NCBI RefSeq assembly: GCF_041908905.1
Contig: NZ_JAYREK010000014.1
Span: 24,648 to 88,647 of the forward strand
DNA from: Zoogloea sp041908905
GTDB lineage: Bacteria; Pseudomonadota; Gammaproteobacteria; Burkholderiales; Rhodocyclaceae
DNA length: 64,000 nt
Direction of reading: 5' to 3'
Position numbers and translations under genes: made by a program. Shown piece by piece: positions 55,782 through 64,000 of this stretch. The notes under the pieces were generated by a model, which was given only the letters and a program-made list of their open reading frames with translations, was not told the origin of the DNA and did not search any database. Each line of letters opens with the position of its first letter. Position 1 is the first letter of the stretch.

Positions 55782-56288
55782 TCAGCGGTCGACGGAATCG
55801 AAGCCCTGTTCGGCCATCCATTCGTCGCCGGCTTCGCCCAGGTCTTCGTCCTGCTCCTCGTCGTCGCGGGCGGTCTCGGGGGCGGCGCGCACTTTGATGC
55901 CGCTGCCGAGCATGTGCTCGAGCACCGCGGCGGTGACCAGGAAGCTGTCGCCGCCGTCCCGGGCCAGGCATTGGGCGACCAGCGGCTCGGCCCAGGGGGC
56001 GATGTCGAGGGTGCGGGCGAGCTCGCTCCACGCCGGGAAGTCGTCTTCGCCGGGCTCGCTGTGGGCGGCGCCGTACACGAGGGGCTGGCTGCGGAAGGTG
56101 AAGGCGCCGTGGAAGGCCGGGGCGACCATCTCGGGGGCGGTGTCCATCATCGACAGCAGGAAGCCGAATTCCTTGTGCTTCTCGCGGACGCGCTTCTTCA
56201 GCACGTCGCGGCCTTCGGAGTCGGAGCTGAGGTCGTCGATTTCGGCGGCGTAGCGCTCGAAGAGGTCTTCAAAGTAGAACGAGGTCAA
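55782..56288 (-). CDS. 168-residue acidic protein, function unknown
   Basis: Starts MTSFYFEDLFERYAAEIDDL. A mixed N-terminal region (KHKEFGFLLSMMDTAPEMV) precedes a patch GDSFLVTAAVLEHMLGSGIKV and a strongly acidic tail with RDDEEQDEDLGEAGDEW. Its ATG overlaps the stop of the J-domain gene (ATGA, 56285-56288), implying coupled translation and possibly a physical partnership with the J protein (inference). Confidence 0.8.
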   Translation of the reverse strand: MTSFYFEDLFERYAAEIDDLSSDSEGRDVLKKRVREKHKEFGFLLSMMDTAPEMVAPAFHGAFTFRSQPLVYGAAHSEPGEDDFPAWSELARTLDIAPWAEPLVAQCLARDGGDSFLVTAAVLEHMLGSGIKVRAAPETARDDEEQDEDLGEAGDEWMAEQGFDSVDR

Positions 56289-56563
56289 GCAAGCACCTTT
56301 TCAAGGTAGGAGGCCCACAGGGAGCTGGCCTCTTTGAGGGGGTCGTCGATCAGGTTGCGCTGGCGCAGCAGGTCGTAGTCGCGCCGGCGGGCCGGGTCGG
56401 CCAGCAGCTCGTAGGCGGCCTGGATGTCGCGGAAGCGCGCGGCGGCCGACGGGTCGGGGTTCTTGTCCGGGTGGTAGAGGCGGGCGGCCTTGCGGTAGGC
56501 CGTCTTGACCGCCTCGTCGGTGGCGGTCGGGGCGACGCCGAGGACTTCATAGGGATCGCGCAT
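56285..56563 (-). CDS. short J-domain protein
   Basis: 92 residues. A J domain (about 3-68) with DPYEVLGVAPTATDEAV, the HPD motif at residues 31-33 (YHPDKNP) and the helix IV region AYELLADPARRRDYDLL; then about 24 residues of unique tail (DDPLKEASSLWASYLEKVL). Unlike DnaJ it has no Gly/Phe or zinc domain, so it should stimulate an Hsp70 ATPase for a specific client. It starts 5 bases after metF and heads five uncharacterised genes. Confidence 0.9.
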   Translation of the reverse strand: MRDPYEVLGVAPTATDEAVKTAYRKAARLYHPDKNPDPSAAARFRDIQAAYELLADPARRRDYDLLRQRNLIDDPLKEASSLWASYLEKVLA

Positions 56564-56568
56564 GGCGG

Positions 56569-57408
56569 TCAGCCGGCGAGCCCCAGGCGTTCGCACAGGG
56601 CGATGGTGGGGGCCGCCTGGTTCATGCTGTAGAAGTGCAGCCCCGGCGCGCCGGCGGCCAGCAGCTTGGCGCACAGCTCGCTCACCACGTCGAGGCCGAA
56701 GGCCTTGATGGAGTCGGTGTCGTCACCGTAGGCCTCGAACTTGCGGCGCATCCAGCGCGGGATCTCGGCGCCGCAGGCGTCCGAGAAGCGCGCCAGCTTG
56801 GAGAAGGACACGATGGGCATGATGCCCGGCACGATGGGGATGGTGATGCCCAGTGCCTCGCATTCGTCGCGGAAGTGCAGGTAGGCGTCGAGGTTGTAGA
56901 AATACTGGGTGATCGCCGAGTCGGCGCCGGCATCCACCTTGCGCTTGAAGGCGAGCAGGTCGTCCCGCGGGGTCTTGGCCTGGGGGTGGTATTCGGGGTA
57001 GGCGGCGACTTCGATGTGGAAGTGGCTGCCGGTCTCGGCGCGGATGAACTCGACCAGGTCGTTGGCGTAGCGCAGCTCGCCGGCGAAGCCGACGCCGGAG
57101 GGCAGGTCGCCGCGCAGGGCGACGATGCGGCGGATGCCGGCGGCCTGGTAGCGCTGCAGGATCTCGCGGATCTGCTCGCGGGTCGAGCCGATGCACGACA
57201 GGTGCGGCGCGGCCTGGTGGCCTTCGCGCTGGATCTCGAAAACCGTCTCGAAGGTGCGTTCCTGGGTGGTGCCGCCGGCGCCGTAGGTCACCGAGAAGAA
57301 CTCGGGCTCGAGGGCGGCCAGCTTCTGGCGCACCGCACGCAGCTTCTCGGCGCCTTCGGCGGTCTGCGGCGGGAAGAATTCGATGGAGATGGGGCTTGGC
57401 TGAGTCAT
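56569..57408 (-). CDS. metF: 5,10-methylenetetrahydrofolate reductase
   Basis: 279 residues starting with PISIEFFPPQTAEGAEKL (the FFPP motif). GAGGTTQERT, ALRGDLPSG and DAGADSAITQYFYNLDAYL are typical. A FAD enzyme making 5-methyl-THF for methionine synthesis; together with AhcY it serves the methyl cycle. The upstream region (57409-57674) is AT-richer than usual; no riboswitch was recognised there. The J-domain gene follows after 5 bases. Confidence 0.97.
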   Translation of the reverse strand: MTQPSPISIEFFPPQTAEGAEKLRAVRQKLAALEPEFFSVTYGAGGTTQERTFETVFEIQREGHQAAPHLSCIGSTREQIREILQRYQAAGIRRIVALRGDLPSGVGFAGELRYANDLVEFIRAETGSHFHIEVAAYPEYHPQAKTPRDDLLAFKRKVDAGADSAITQYFYNLDAYLHFRDECEALGITIPIVPGIMPIVSFSKLARFSDACGAEIPRWMRRKFEAYGDDTDSIKAFGLDVVSELCAKLLAAGAPGLHFYSMNQAAPTIALCERLGLAG

Positions 57409-57674
57409 TGATTGCAGATCCTGAGCAAATAGTCTCGATATGGGCTGCGCGTTCTCCTGAAGGCGCGGGTTCAGCTCTACGGCGTGTTAAGCGGTCGAAG
57501 TCGCAATGGTTACGCTGCCGCGGGTGCCCGGCAACAGGTCTCGACAAAGTCGCGCAGCTCAAGGGGAACCGCGTCACTCCGATAAATAATGTCTGCGAGG
57601 AAAAAGCTTGGGTTATTCCAGCTTGCTCATTGGGATGGCGACAAGAGTTGTTATAGGAGGCAGGTCAGTTGGGC

Positions 57675-58091
57675 CTAAACCACAAACGGGTTGAGAACGG
57701 TGACGCCATCGTACTGCTGCCCGTGGGAGAGGTCTTCGCTGATGACCGTGTGGGCGCCGAGGCGTGCCGCGGCGCACAGGATGGCTGCGTCCCAGTGGCT
57801 GAGGTTGTAGCGGTTGCGCAGGCTTAGTGCGGCGAGCACCAGTTCGCGGTCGACCGCCTGCACGGGCCGGCAGGCAGCGAGGCGTTCGACGAAAGCCTGT
57901 GCTGCCGTGGGTAGCAGGCCGTGTCGGGCCTGGCGGGCGTTGGCGTAGAACTCCATCAACACCTGGGTGGACAGACCCCAATCGGCGCGGGCCACCCAGC
58001 TTCGTGCGAGTGGCCGCTTGGCGGCGTGATCGTCGGCCAGCGACGTTGCATAAATCAGGATGTTGGTGTCGAGGAAGTAGGGGGAACTCAT
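57675..58091 (-). CDS. PIN-domain toxin, VapC type
   Basis: 138 residues from MSSPYFLDTNILIYATSL. PIN acidic active-site residues: Asp8 in FLDTN, Glu47 in LMEFY, Asp in SHWDAAILCAA and the downstream SEDLSHG. VapC toxins cleave tRNA or rRNA. The ATG overlaps the antitoxin stop (ATGA, 58088-58091), the usual arrangement of a toxin-antitoxin pair. Confidence 0.9.
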   Translation of the reverse strand: MSSPYFLDTNILIYATSLADDHAAKRPLARSWVARADWGLSTQVLMEFYANARQARHGLLPTAAQAFVERLAACRPVQAVDRELVLAALSLRNRYNLSHWDAAILCAAARLGAHTVISEDLSHGQQYDGVTVLNPFVV

Positions 58092-58465
58092 GGCTTGTAG
58101 CGCACTTCTGCTTCCTGCACCTGATAGTCGAACTCTCGTGCCAGTGCCCGGTCGTGGGCCTGGCTGCGGGTCAGGATGGGGGCCTGCCCCCACTGGCTGC
58201 CGACTACGATGGCATCAAGCTGATCGAGGAGGTCGTCGGACGGCCCCTCGTCGAGTTTCGCGTGGTCTCGGCTGGCGGGTCTCGTGGGCTGAAAGACCGC
58301 CGGATGTGCCTTGCCGGCGTTATGGTTGCGCGCGACGGCTTCGACGATGGCCATCAGCTCTCCCTGAAGCGAACGGTGGTGGGCAGCGGCGAGAAGCCGG
58401 AGCTGTTCGGCCAGTTCGTCCGGGACGTTCTTGATGGTGAGGGTGACGGGCACGGCGCAGTCCAC
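58088..58465 (-). CDS. ribbon-helix-helix antitoxin of the PIN toxin (FitA/VapB type)
   Basis: Up to 125 residues from a GTG at 58465; a second GTG at 58453 (MPVTLTIKNVPDELAEQL) is equally likely and would remove four residues. The N-terminal ribbon-helix-helix (TLTIKNVPDELAEQLRLLAA...HRSLQGELMAIVEAV) binds DNA; the Pro-rich C-terminus would wrap round the toxin. A perfect 12-base palindrome overlaps the start region, so autoregulation is expected. Confidence 0.88.
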   Translation of the reverse strand: MDCAVPVTLTIKNVPDELAEQLRLLAAAHHRSLQGELMAIVEAVARNHNAGKAHPAVFQPTRPASRDHAKLDEGPSDDLLDQLDAIVVGSQWGQAPILTRSQAHDRALAREFDYQVQEAEVRYKP

Positions 58466-58493
58466 AATGGAATCGTTATGGTTCCATTGTGGA
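58461..58493 (-). promoter_or_regulatory. toxin-antitoxin operator palindrome
   Basis: TCCACAATGGAA (58461-58472) and TTCCATTGTGGA (58482-58493) match perfectly over 12 bases with a 9-base spacer. It covers the start of the antitoxin gene and its upstream DNA, where a ribbon-helix-helix antitoxin would bind to repress its own operon. Confidence 0.8.
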
Positions 58494-58516
58494 TGTTGGT
58501 TAAGTTTGGATCAAGC

Positions 58517-59929
<1,413 letters not shown>

Positions 59930-60030
59930 GGGTTTTCCTCGAACGTGTGGCCGGGAGGGGACTGCGCGTGGCTTTGCGGGGGCTCACCGCGTCTCCCCGT
60001 GCCCGGCACGGGTTTGCAAACTAAGCATGG

Positions 60031-60126
60031 ACGGGTGAGCGCGGTTGGCGGCGCCGGGAGGCCGGCGCTGACATCGAGCCTGGGGCGGCGGGCCTTGCAC
60101 CCGTGCCTTGCAGCGCTCCTCGAAGA
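60031..60126 (-). ncRNA. SAH riboswitch upstream of ahcY
   Basis: On the minus strand the leader reads CGAGGAGCGCTGCAA, then CAGGCTCGATG, then CCAACCGCGCTCACC. These are the three conserved blocks of the S-adenosylhomocysteine riboswitch: 5' arm CGAGG-RGCGCUGC, its partner AGGCUCG, and the 3' pseudoknot strand GCGCUC that pairs with GAGCGC. It sits in the leader of its standard target, ahcY, beginning near the predicted transcription start. Binding SAH turns expression up in the known class. Confidence 0.92.
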
Positions 60127-60127
60127 C

Positions 60128-60163
60128 GTCGGCGATTATATCGGTTTTTGCGACGCTTTCCTG
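60128..60163 (-). promoter_or_regulatory. ahcY promoter
   Basis: A perfect TATAAT (60140-60135, minus) lies just upstream of the riboswitch. Transcription would start near 60128, at the first base of the riboswitch fold. No good -35 is seen; the promoter overlaps or abuts the end of dsbD. Confidence 0.7.
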
Positions 60164-60176
60164 AACCCCGTGCCCA

Positions 60177-62006
60177 TCACTGGGCCAGGGCCGCGTCGAG
60201 CACCCTGCCGAAGGCTTCGGCCGGCTGGAAGCCGACCACCCGCAGCCCCTGGCGTTCCTGGCCGGCGGAATCGAAGAAGATGATCCCCGGCGGGCCGAAG
60301 AGCCCGAAGCGCTTGAGCAGCGCCTTGTCGGCGTCGCTGTTGGCGGTCACGTCGGCCTGCAGCAGCTGGAAGCCCGCCAGTCGCCGCGCCACTGCCGGAT
60401 CGGCGAAGGTGAAGCGTTCCATCTCCTTGCACGAGATGCACCAGTCGGCATAAAAATCGAGCATCACCGGGCGGGTGGCGGTTTTCAGGGCTTGGTCGAG
60501 CGCCTCCACCGAGCCGACGCGCTGGAATTTTGTGCCGGCCTCCGGTGCCTGGGCGGCCTGGGCGCGCAGGATCGCCAGCGGCTGCAGCGGGTCGCGGGAG
60601 CCCGCCAGCGCGCCCACGAACAGCGCCGCGCCGGCCAGCAGCGCCAGCACCCCGACGCCCTTCCAGAAGCGCTGCCAGCCCGCCGCGTGGCTGGGCAGCG
60701 GGTCGAGGGCGTGGAGGTAGATCGCCGAGAAGATCAGCAGCCCGGCCCAGGCCAGCATCGGCACGATGCTCGGCAGCACCGGCGACACCAGCCATACCGC
60801 CACGGCCAGCAGCATCACCCCGAAGGCCCGGCGCACGCCCTCCATCCACGGGCCGGGCTTGGGCAGCGCGCTGCGCGCCAGCACGCCGACGATCACCAGC
60901 GGCGCGCCCATCCCGAGGGCCATCGCAAACAGCGCCGCGCCGCCCAGCACCGCGTCGCCGCTCCTGGCGATGTAGAGCAGCGCGCCGGCCAGCGGTGCCG
61001 CCACGCAGGGCCCGACGATCAGCGCCGACAGGGCGCCCATCGCCACCACCCCGGCCGGCGAGCCGCCCTGCTGGTGGTTGGCGCTGTCGGACAGGCGGCT
61101 CTGCAGCGCGGTGGGCAGCTGCAGCTCGTAGAAGCCGAACATCGACAGGGCCAGCGCCACGAACACCAGCGCGAAGCCGCCGAGCACCCACGGGTTCTGC
61201 AGCGCGGCGGCCAGCAGGGTGCCCGACAGCCCGGCCGCCACGCCGGCGGCGGCGTAGGTGACGGCCATCCCCAGCACGTAAAGCAGCGATAGCCCCAGCG
61301 CGCGGCCCTTCGAGATCGCGTGGCCGTGGCCGACGATGATGCCCGACAGGATCGGGATCATCGGGAACACGCAGGGGGTGAAGGCCAGCAGCAGACCGAA
61401 GCCGAAGAAGCTCGCCAGGGTGGCCAGCGTCGAGCCGCCCGCCAGCAGCCGCGCGATGCGGCCCGATTCGTCATGCTCGTCGCCGGACGGGGCGGCCGCG
61501 GCCGCGGCCGGGGCCGTGGATTGGGCCGCCGGCGCCGCGCTGCGGCCGAGGGCCCGGTCGAGCAGCCCGCCACCGCCGGCCGACACCTGCAGCGCGTGCT
61601 GCTGGGGCGGGTAGCAGATGCCGATGTCGGCGCAGCCCTGGCTGGTCAGCTGCAGCGTGAAGGGCGGCTGGCCGGTGGTGATCGGCAGCGTGAACACCAG
61701 CTCGCCCCGGTAGATCTCGACCTCGCCGAAGGCGTCGTCCTTCTTGGGCTTGCCCGGCGGCAGCGCGGGCTCGCCGAAGCTGATGCCGTCGGCGGCAAAC
61801 TTGAAGCGGTGGCGGTAGAGGTAATAGCCGTCGGCCACCTGGAAGCGGATCTCGATCTGCTGGTTGTCGATCAGCCGCGCGCTGGCACGGAAGGCCTCCT
61901 CGGCCGGCAGCGGCTCGTCGGCGGCGTGGGCGCCCAGGGCCAGCAGGCCGAGCAGCGTGGCAAACAGGAAGGCAATAAAGCGGGGGAGGCGGGCGGTATG
62001 CGTCAT
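60177..62006 (-). CDS. dsbD: thiol:disulfide interchange protein DsbD
   Basis: 609 residues. Signal peptide (about 1-28), periplasmic alpha domain with the Cys pair GCADIGICYPP, about eight membrane segments (about 195-440, beginning GFGLLLAFTPCVFPMIP with its Cys and GPCVAAPLAGAL with the partner) and a C-terminal thioredoxin domain with YADWCISCKEME (Cys523/526). DsbD carries electrons from thioredoxin to periplasmic DsbC/DsbE and cytochrome c maturation. It is complete and convergent with nothing; ahcY's promoter begins right after it. Confidence 0.96.
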   Translation of the reverse strand: MTHTARLPRFIAFLFATLLGLLALGAHAADEPLPAEEAFRASARLIDNQQIEIRFQVADGYYLYRHRFKFAADGISFGEPALPPGKPKKDDAFGEVEIYRGELVFTLPITTGQPPFTLQLTSQGCADIGICYPPQQHALQVSAGGGGLLDRALGRSAAPAAQSTAPAAAAAAPSGDEHDESGRIARLLAGGSTLATLASFFGFGLLLAFTPCVFPMIPILSGIIVGHGHAISKGRALGLSLLYVLGMAVTYAAAGVAAGLSGTLLAAALQNPWVLGGFALVFVALALSMFGFYELQLPTALQSRLSDSANHQQGGSPAGVVAMGALSALIVGPCVAAPLAGALLYIARSGDAVLGGAALFAMALGMGAPLVIVGVLARSALPKPGPWMEGVRRAFGVMLLAVAVWLVSPVLPSIVPMLAWAGLLIFSAIYLHALDPLPSHAAGWQRFWKGVGVLALLAGAALFVGALAGSRDPLQPLAILRAQAAQAPEAGTKFQRVGSVEALDQALKTATRPVMLDFYADWCISCKEMERFTFADPAVARRLAGFQLLQADVTANSDADKALLKRFGLFGPPGIIFFDSAGQERQGLRVVGFQPAEAFGRVLDAALAQ

Positions 62007-62065
62007 GGCCGGCAGTGTAGGGGCAAGGGCGCCGGGCGGCGCCCGCTTGGATCAAGAAACGGCGA

Positions 62066-62395
62066 TCAGGCTTGCGGCGGCGTGGTCTCGGCTGCCACCC
62101 AGGCCAGGTAGCCCGGCAGCCCAGCCTCCAGAGGGACCGCGACGATCTCGGGAAGTTCGTAGGGATGGGCCTCGGCGAGGGTGGCCTGCAACTCGGCGTA
62201 GCGCGCCCGGGTGGTCTTGATCAGCAGCGGCACCTCGGTGGCCGTCTCGACGGCGCCGTGCCAGCGATACACCGAGGTGCACGGGGCGAGGAGGTTCACG
62301 CAGGCGGCCAGGCGCTGCTCCACCAGCAGGCGCGCGATGCGCTCCGCGCTGGCCGCGTCGGGCAGGTTGGTGAGGACGAGGAGGGTGTCGGACAT
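62066..62395 (-). CDS. cutA: divalent-cation tolerance protein CutA
   Basis: 109 residues, normal CutA length. Motifs: RLAACVNLLAPCTSVYRWHG, VPLLIKT and the HPYELPEIVAVPL signature. A trimeric signal-like protein linked with copper tolerance, exact role unclear. It lies 59 bases upstream of dsbD and is probably co-transcribed with it, an arrangement also found in other proteobacteria. Confidence 0.95.
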   Translation of the reverse strand: MSDTLLVLTNLPDAASAERIARLLVEQRLAACVNLLAPCTSVYRWHGAVETATEVPLLIKTTRARYAELQATLAEAHPYELPEIVAVPLEAGLPGYLAWVAAETTPPQA

Positions 62396-62488
62396 GGCGA
62401 GGGGGCGGAAACGGCTGACAGGGCTCGGGAGCGCGAGGGTACACCGGAGCTGCTGCCGCTGACGAGCCGCAGACGGGGTCCGTCTTAA

Positions 62489-62524
62489 ATACATTTGTAT
62501 ATTTTTAGCCTGTTTGGCTAGACT
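62489..62524 (+). promoter_or_regulatory. palindrome and promoter before the 158-residue gene
   Basis: ATACATTTGTAT (62489-62500) is a palindrome with a 2-base centre. Its second half TTGTAT (62495-62500) can serve as a -35, 18 bases before TAGACT (62519-62524). The region separates divergent cutA and the next gene and is AT-rich compared with its flanks. Confidence 0.45.
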
Positions 62525-62585
62525 TGGCCCCGGCCGTGCGACTGCCGGCCTAGCTCATGTCATGTCCCCCAGGAGATCCGCCGCC

Positions 62586-63062
62586 ATGCCCCAGAACATC
62601 GTCTCCCTCACCGTCTCGCCCGAACGGCTCGCCGCCGTGCAGCAGGCCCTCGCCAGCCTGGAGGCCAGCCTCGCCGACCTGGTCGAGCTCTCCGTCGACC
62701 AGCGTATCGAACTCGTCAAGATGGGGCCCCGCTCCGAAGCCTTCGTGCGCGAGGGGCTGACCGTGCTCGAAGCCAACCCCGAGTTGCTCCCGCGCAGCTT
62801 CGACCTCGAGGAGATGCGCCGCGACCTCACCGCCCTCGACACCCTGCGCCCGCTCTTCCACCGCCTGCGCCGGCTCACCGCGCGCGCCGACGACACCGAG
62901 ATGGCCCTCGGCAGCGACCTCAGCGAGGCCGTGTTGGACGGCTACCGCTTTGCCAAGGCCGGCGGCAAGGGCGTGGCCCTCGACGCCCTGCGTGCCGCCG
63001 CCGCCAGCCGTTTCGGTGGCGGCGGCACCAAGTCCGGCGACACCCCCGCGCCCGACGCCTGA
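62586..63062 (+). CDS. 158-residue soluble protein, function unknown
   Basis: From MPQNIVSLTVSPERLAAVQQ with a good CAGGAGAT ribosome-binding site. The N-terminal half is amphipathic helical (LAAVQQALASLEASLADLVE), followed by KMGPRSEAFVREGLTVLE and a helical middle; the C-terminus is Gly/Thr/Pro-rich and disordered-looking (RFGGGGTKSGDTPAPDA). No membrane segment or catalytic motif recognised. An earlier in-frame start at 62514 lies inside the promoter region and was rejected. Confidence 0.75.
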   Translation: MPQNIVSLTVSPERLAAVQQALASLEASLADLVELSVDQRIELVKMGPRSEAFVREGLTVLEANPELLPRSFDLEEMRRDLTALDTLRPLFHRLRRLTARADDTEMALGSDLSEAVLDGYRFAKAGGKGVALDALRAAAASRFGGGGTKSGDTPAPDA

Positions 63063-63233
63063 GTTTCTCCCCCGCGGGGCCCGGCGCCGGATGCCCGAAG
63101 CCCCCATCTCGCCCGTCCAGGCTGCGGTGGCGCAGCGCTGAGCCCTGACTTCGCGGCCCGGACGGGCAATTCCGAAGCCCGAAGGCTCCGGGCACGCACC
63201 AGAAAGGTGCAAGCTCGGCCGTCAAAGCGCCAG

Positions 63234-63342
63234 GCTTGCTGCTTTTTGCATCGACACCCGACCCCGAGGGCTACTCCGGTGCTGCTTTTTGCATCAACGG
63301 CATAGCCCTCGGGCTGCCGTCGCGCTGCAAAAAGCAGCAAGC
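63234..63342. repeat. nested palindromic repeat
   Basis: A 17-base arm (GCTTGCTGCTTTTTGCA, 63234-63250) matches its perfect inverse at 63326-63342. Inside it CCCGAGGGCTA (63263-63273) pairs perfectly with TAGCCCTCGGG (63303-63313). The block TGCTGCTTTTTGCATC occurs twice directly (from 63238 and from 63290) and GAGGGCTAC occurs again at 63352-63360. Such structure is typical of REP-like extragenic elements. Confidence 0.75.
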
Positions 63343-63490
63343 TGCCAGCCTGAGGGCTACGGGGTCGGAGCTCAAAGCCGCGAAGGGGCCGGTAAAAGCA
63401 TCGCGCTTGCGGGTCGCGTCTCGGGTGAGTCGAGCTATTAACAAGGCCCTTGAATTTACTGGTGGCTGAGAGTCTGAAATACGCATGTAT

Positions 63491-63718
63491 TCAAAGCAGT
63501 ACATGGGTAGCCGACGGTGCCGCGGAGTCTTTATTCAAGAGCCGGGTTAATAGCGCACCGTAGGTAGGCATTTCCATGCAATATCGACGCTCAACGTCCT
63601 CTTCATCCCCAGTGACGAATCGTCGCCGACCCGTTTCGGCTGCAGTCCACGATCCCTTGGGGACAGGGCAATCGTACCGACCCGACATACCCCACCGCAA
63701 AACATCGTTCACCTTCAT
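63491..63718 (-). CDS. possible 75-residue protein, doubtful
   Basis: A frame from MKVNDVLRWGMSGRYDCPVP runs 75 residues to TAA/TAG-type stop at 63491. It has ordinary amino-acid variety, not the Arg/Pro bias of shadow frames, and its start KVNDVLRW recalls the N-terminus of some transposase-type proteins (impression only). The ribosome-binding site is weak. Could be a remnant of mobile DNA. Confidence 0.25.
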   Translation of the reverse strand: MKVNDVLRWGMSGRYDCPVPKGSWTAAETGRRRFVTGDEEDVERRYCMEMPTYGALLTRLLNKDSAAPSATHVLL

Positions 63719-63783
63719 AGCCTTACACACCCCCTGTTCACAGCCGCAGAAAGTGTGTAGTTTCCTGGCTTTTTGGGCTTCCC

Positions 63784-64000
63784 ATGAAGACAGGAGTGAT
63801 GCCGCTGATGCAGGTGTTTGTTTCGATCTCCGATCCGCGCAGCCCTCGGCACACACAGCACGATCTGGCCGAACTTCTGACGGTCGTGGTGTGCGGGGTG
63901 CTCAGTGGCGCGGACGACTTTGTCGGCATCGAGGAGTGGGCCAAGTTGAAACTCGACTGGCTGCGGGGCTTCATGAAGCTTGAGCAGGGCATCCCGTCCC
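63784..64000 (+). CDS. ISAs1-family transposase, cut by the right edge
   Basis: The frame starts MKTGVMPLMQVFVSISDPRS; a second ATG is at 63799. The segment DPRSPRHTQHDLAELLTVVV and the following SGADDFVGIEEWAKLKLDWL is the characteristic N-terminal region of ISAs1-type transposases. The catalytic DDE core lies beyond 64000, so it cannot be said whether the element is intact. No convincing left inverted repeat was identified upstream. Confidence 0.85.
   Translation, partial: MKTGVMPLMQVFVSISDPRSPRHTQHDLAELLTVVVCGVLSGADDFVGIEEWAKLKLDWLRGFMKLEQGIPS

Larger units (their letters stand above)
63063..63783. other. long intergenic region with repeats, little coding evidence
   Basis: About 720 bases. 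The first half is GC-rich and carries the nested palindrome at 63234-63342. The second half is AT-richer and may include a small gene on the minus strand (63491-63718). It leads up to the transposase. It looks like intergenic DNA disturbed by insertion. Confidence 0.6.

Noticed and set aside
57409..57674. A second riboswitch or a small gene upstream of metF.
   Set aside because: The region is AT-richer but shows none of the SAH riboswitch blocks and no open frame with a ribosome-binding site.
63234..63342. CRISPR array.
   Set aside because: Repeats are nested and inverted, too few and irregularly spaced; no cas genes in the window.

Overview
The window is a stretch of GC-rich chromosome from a betaproteobacterium. 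Gene content and order (gatCAB next to mreBCD-mrdA-rodA-rlpA; mnmG-rsmG-parA-parB; htpX / fmt-def / LysM-dprA-smg-topB; nadD-rsfS-rlmH-maf-rng; ahcY-metF; a double-length UvrA) fit the Rhodocyclales (Azospira / Thauera / Azoarcus / Zoogloea type) best. That placement is inferred from gene order and protein character; I had no rRNA or database search. Nearly all of the window is core chromosome. Clearly mobile DNA appears only as a toxin-antitoxin pair near 58 kb and an ISAs1-type transposase cut by the right edge.

Layout. 0-4.4 kb (minus): two tandem tiny genes (one cut by the left edge), then gatB, a lipoprotein gene lodged between gatB and gatA, and gatC. 4.4-11.2 kb (plus): the rod-shape and elongasome operon mreB, mreC, mreD, mrdA (PBP2), rodA, rlpA. 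11.3-11.8 kb: two small overlapping genes behind an inverted repeat. 11.9-16.2 kb (minus): mnmG, rsmG, parA, parB, typical of an origin-proximal region. 16.5-22.3 kb (plus): a 1458-residue hybrid sensor kinase translationally coupled to a hemerythrin-histidine kinase fusion. 22.3-24.7 kb (minus): htpX, fmt, def. 24.8-30.2 kb (plus): LysM protein, dprA, smg, topB. 30.2-42.2 kb: HDOD protein (minus), then a membrane protein, a DUF1631 protein, fused tandem UvrA, outer-membrane phospholipase A, a PhnD-like protein with a 21-codon leader ORF, and a YgjP-type metalloprotease. 42.2-48.5 kb (minus): thrB, two related membrane proteins, nadD, rsfS, rlmH, maf, rng. 48.6-52.9 kb (plus): PAS-GGDEF diguanylate cyclase, tandem-hotdog thioesterase, Rep helicase. 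52.9-60.1 kb (minus): ahcY behind an S-adenosylhomocysteine riboswitch, a VapBC-type module with a perfect operator palindrome, metF, then a run of six small genes headed by a J-domain protein. 60.2-62.4 kb (minus): dsbD, cutA. 62.5-64 kb: an uncharacterised gene, a nested palindromic repeat and the start of an IS.

How they work together. The operons cover wall elongation (MreBCD, PBP2, RodA, RlpA), tRNA-dependent amidation (GatCAB), tRNA modification and chromosome partition, start-Met processing (Fmt, Def), methyl-cycle recycling (AhcY, MetF) and ribosome/RNA maturation (RsfS, RlmH, Rng).

The best candidates for something undescribed are: (1) the conserved-looking J-domain cluster at 52.9-56.6 kb, six mostly acidic proteins of unknown function following metF without a gap; (2) the two-kinase module at 16.5-22.3 kb, pairing a four-PAS/two-GAF hybrid kinase with a hemerythrin kinase; (3) the cytoplasmic PhnD-like protein with operator palindrome and leader ORF; (4) AT-richer in-frame segments inside gatA, gatB and rodA. 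Long antisense open frames over many genes are GC-driven shadows and were left out.
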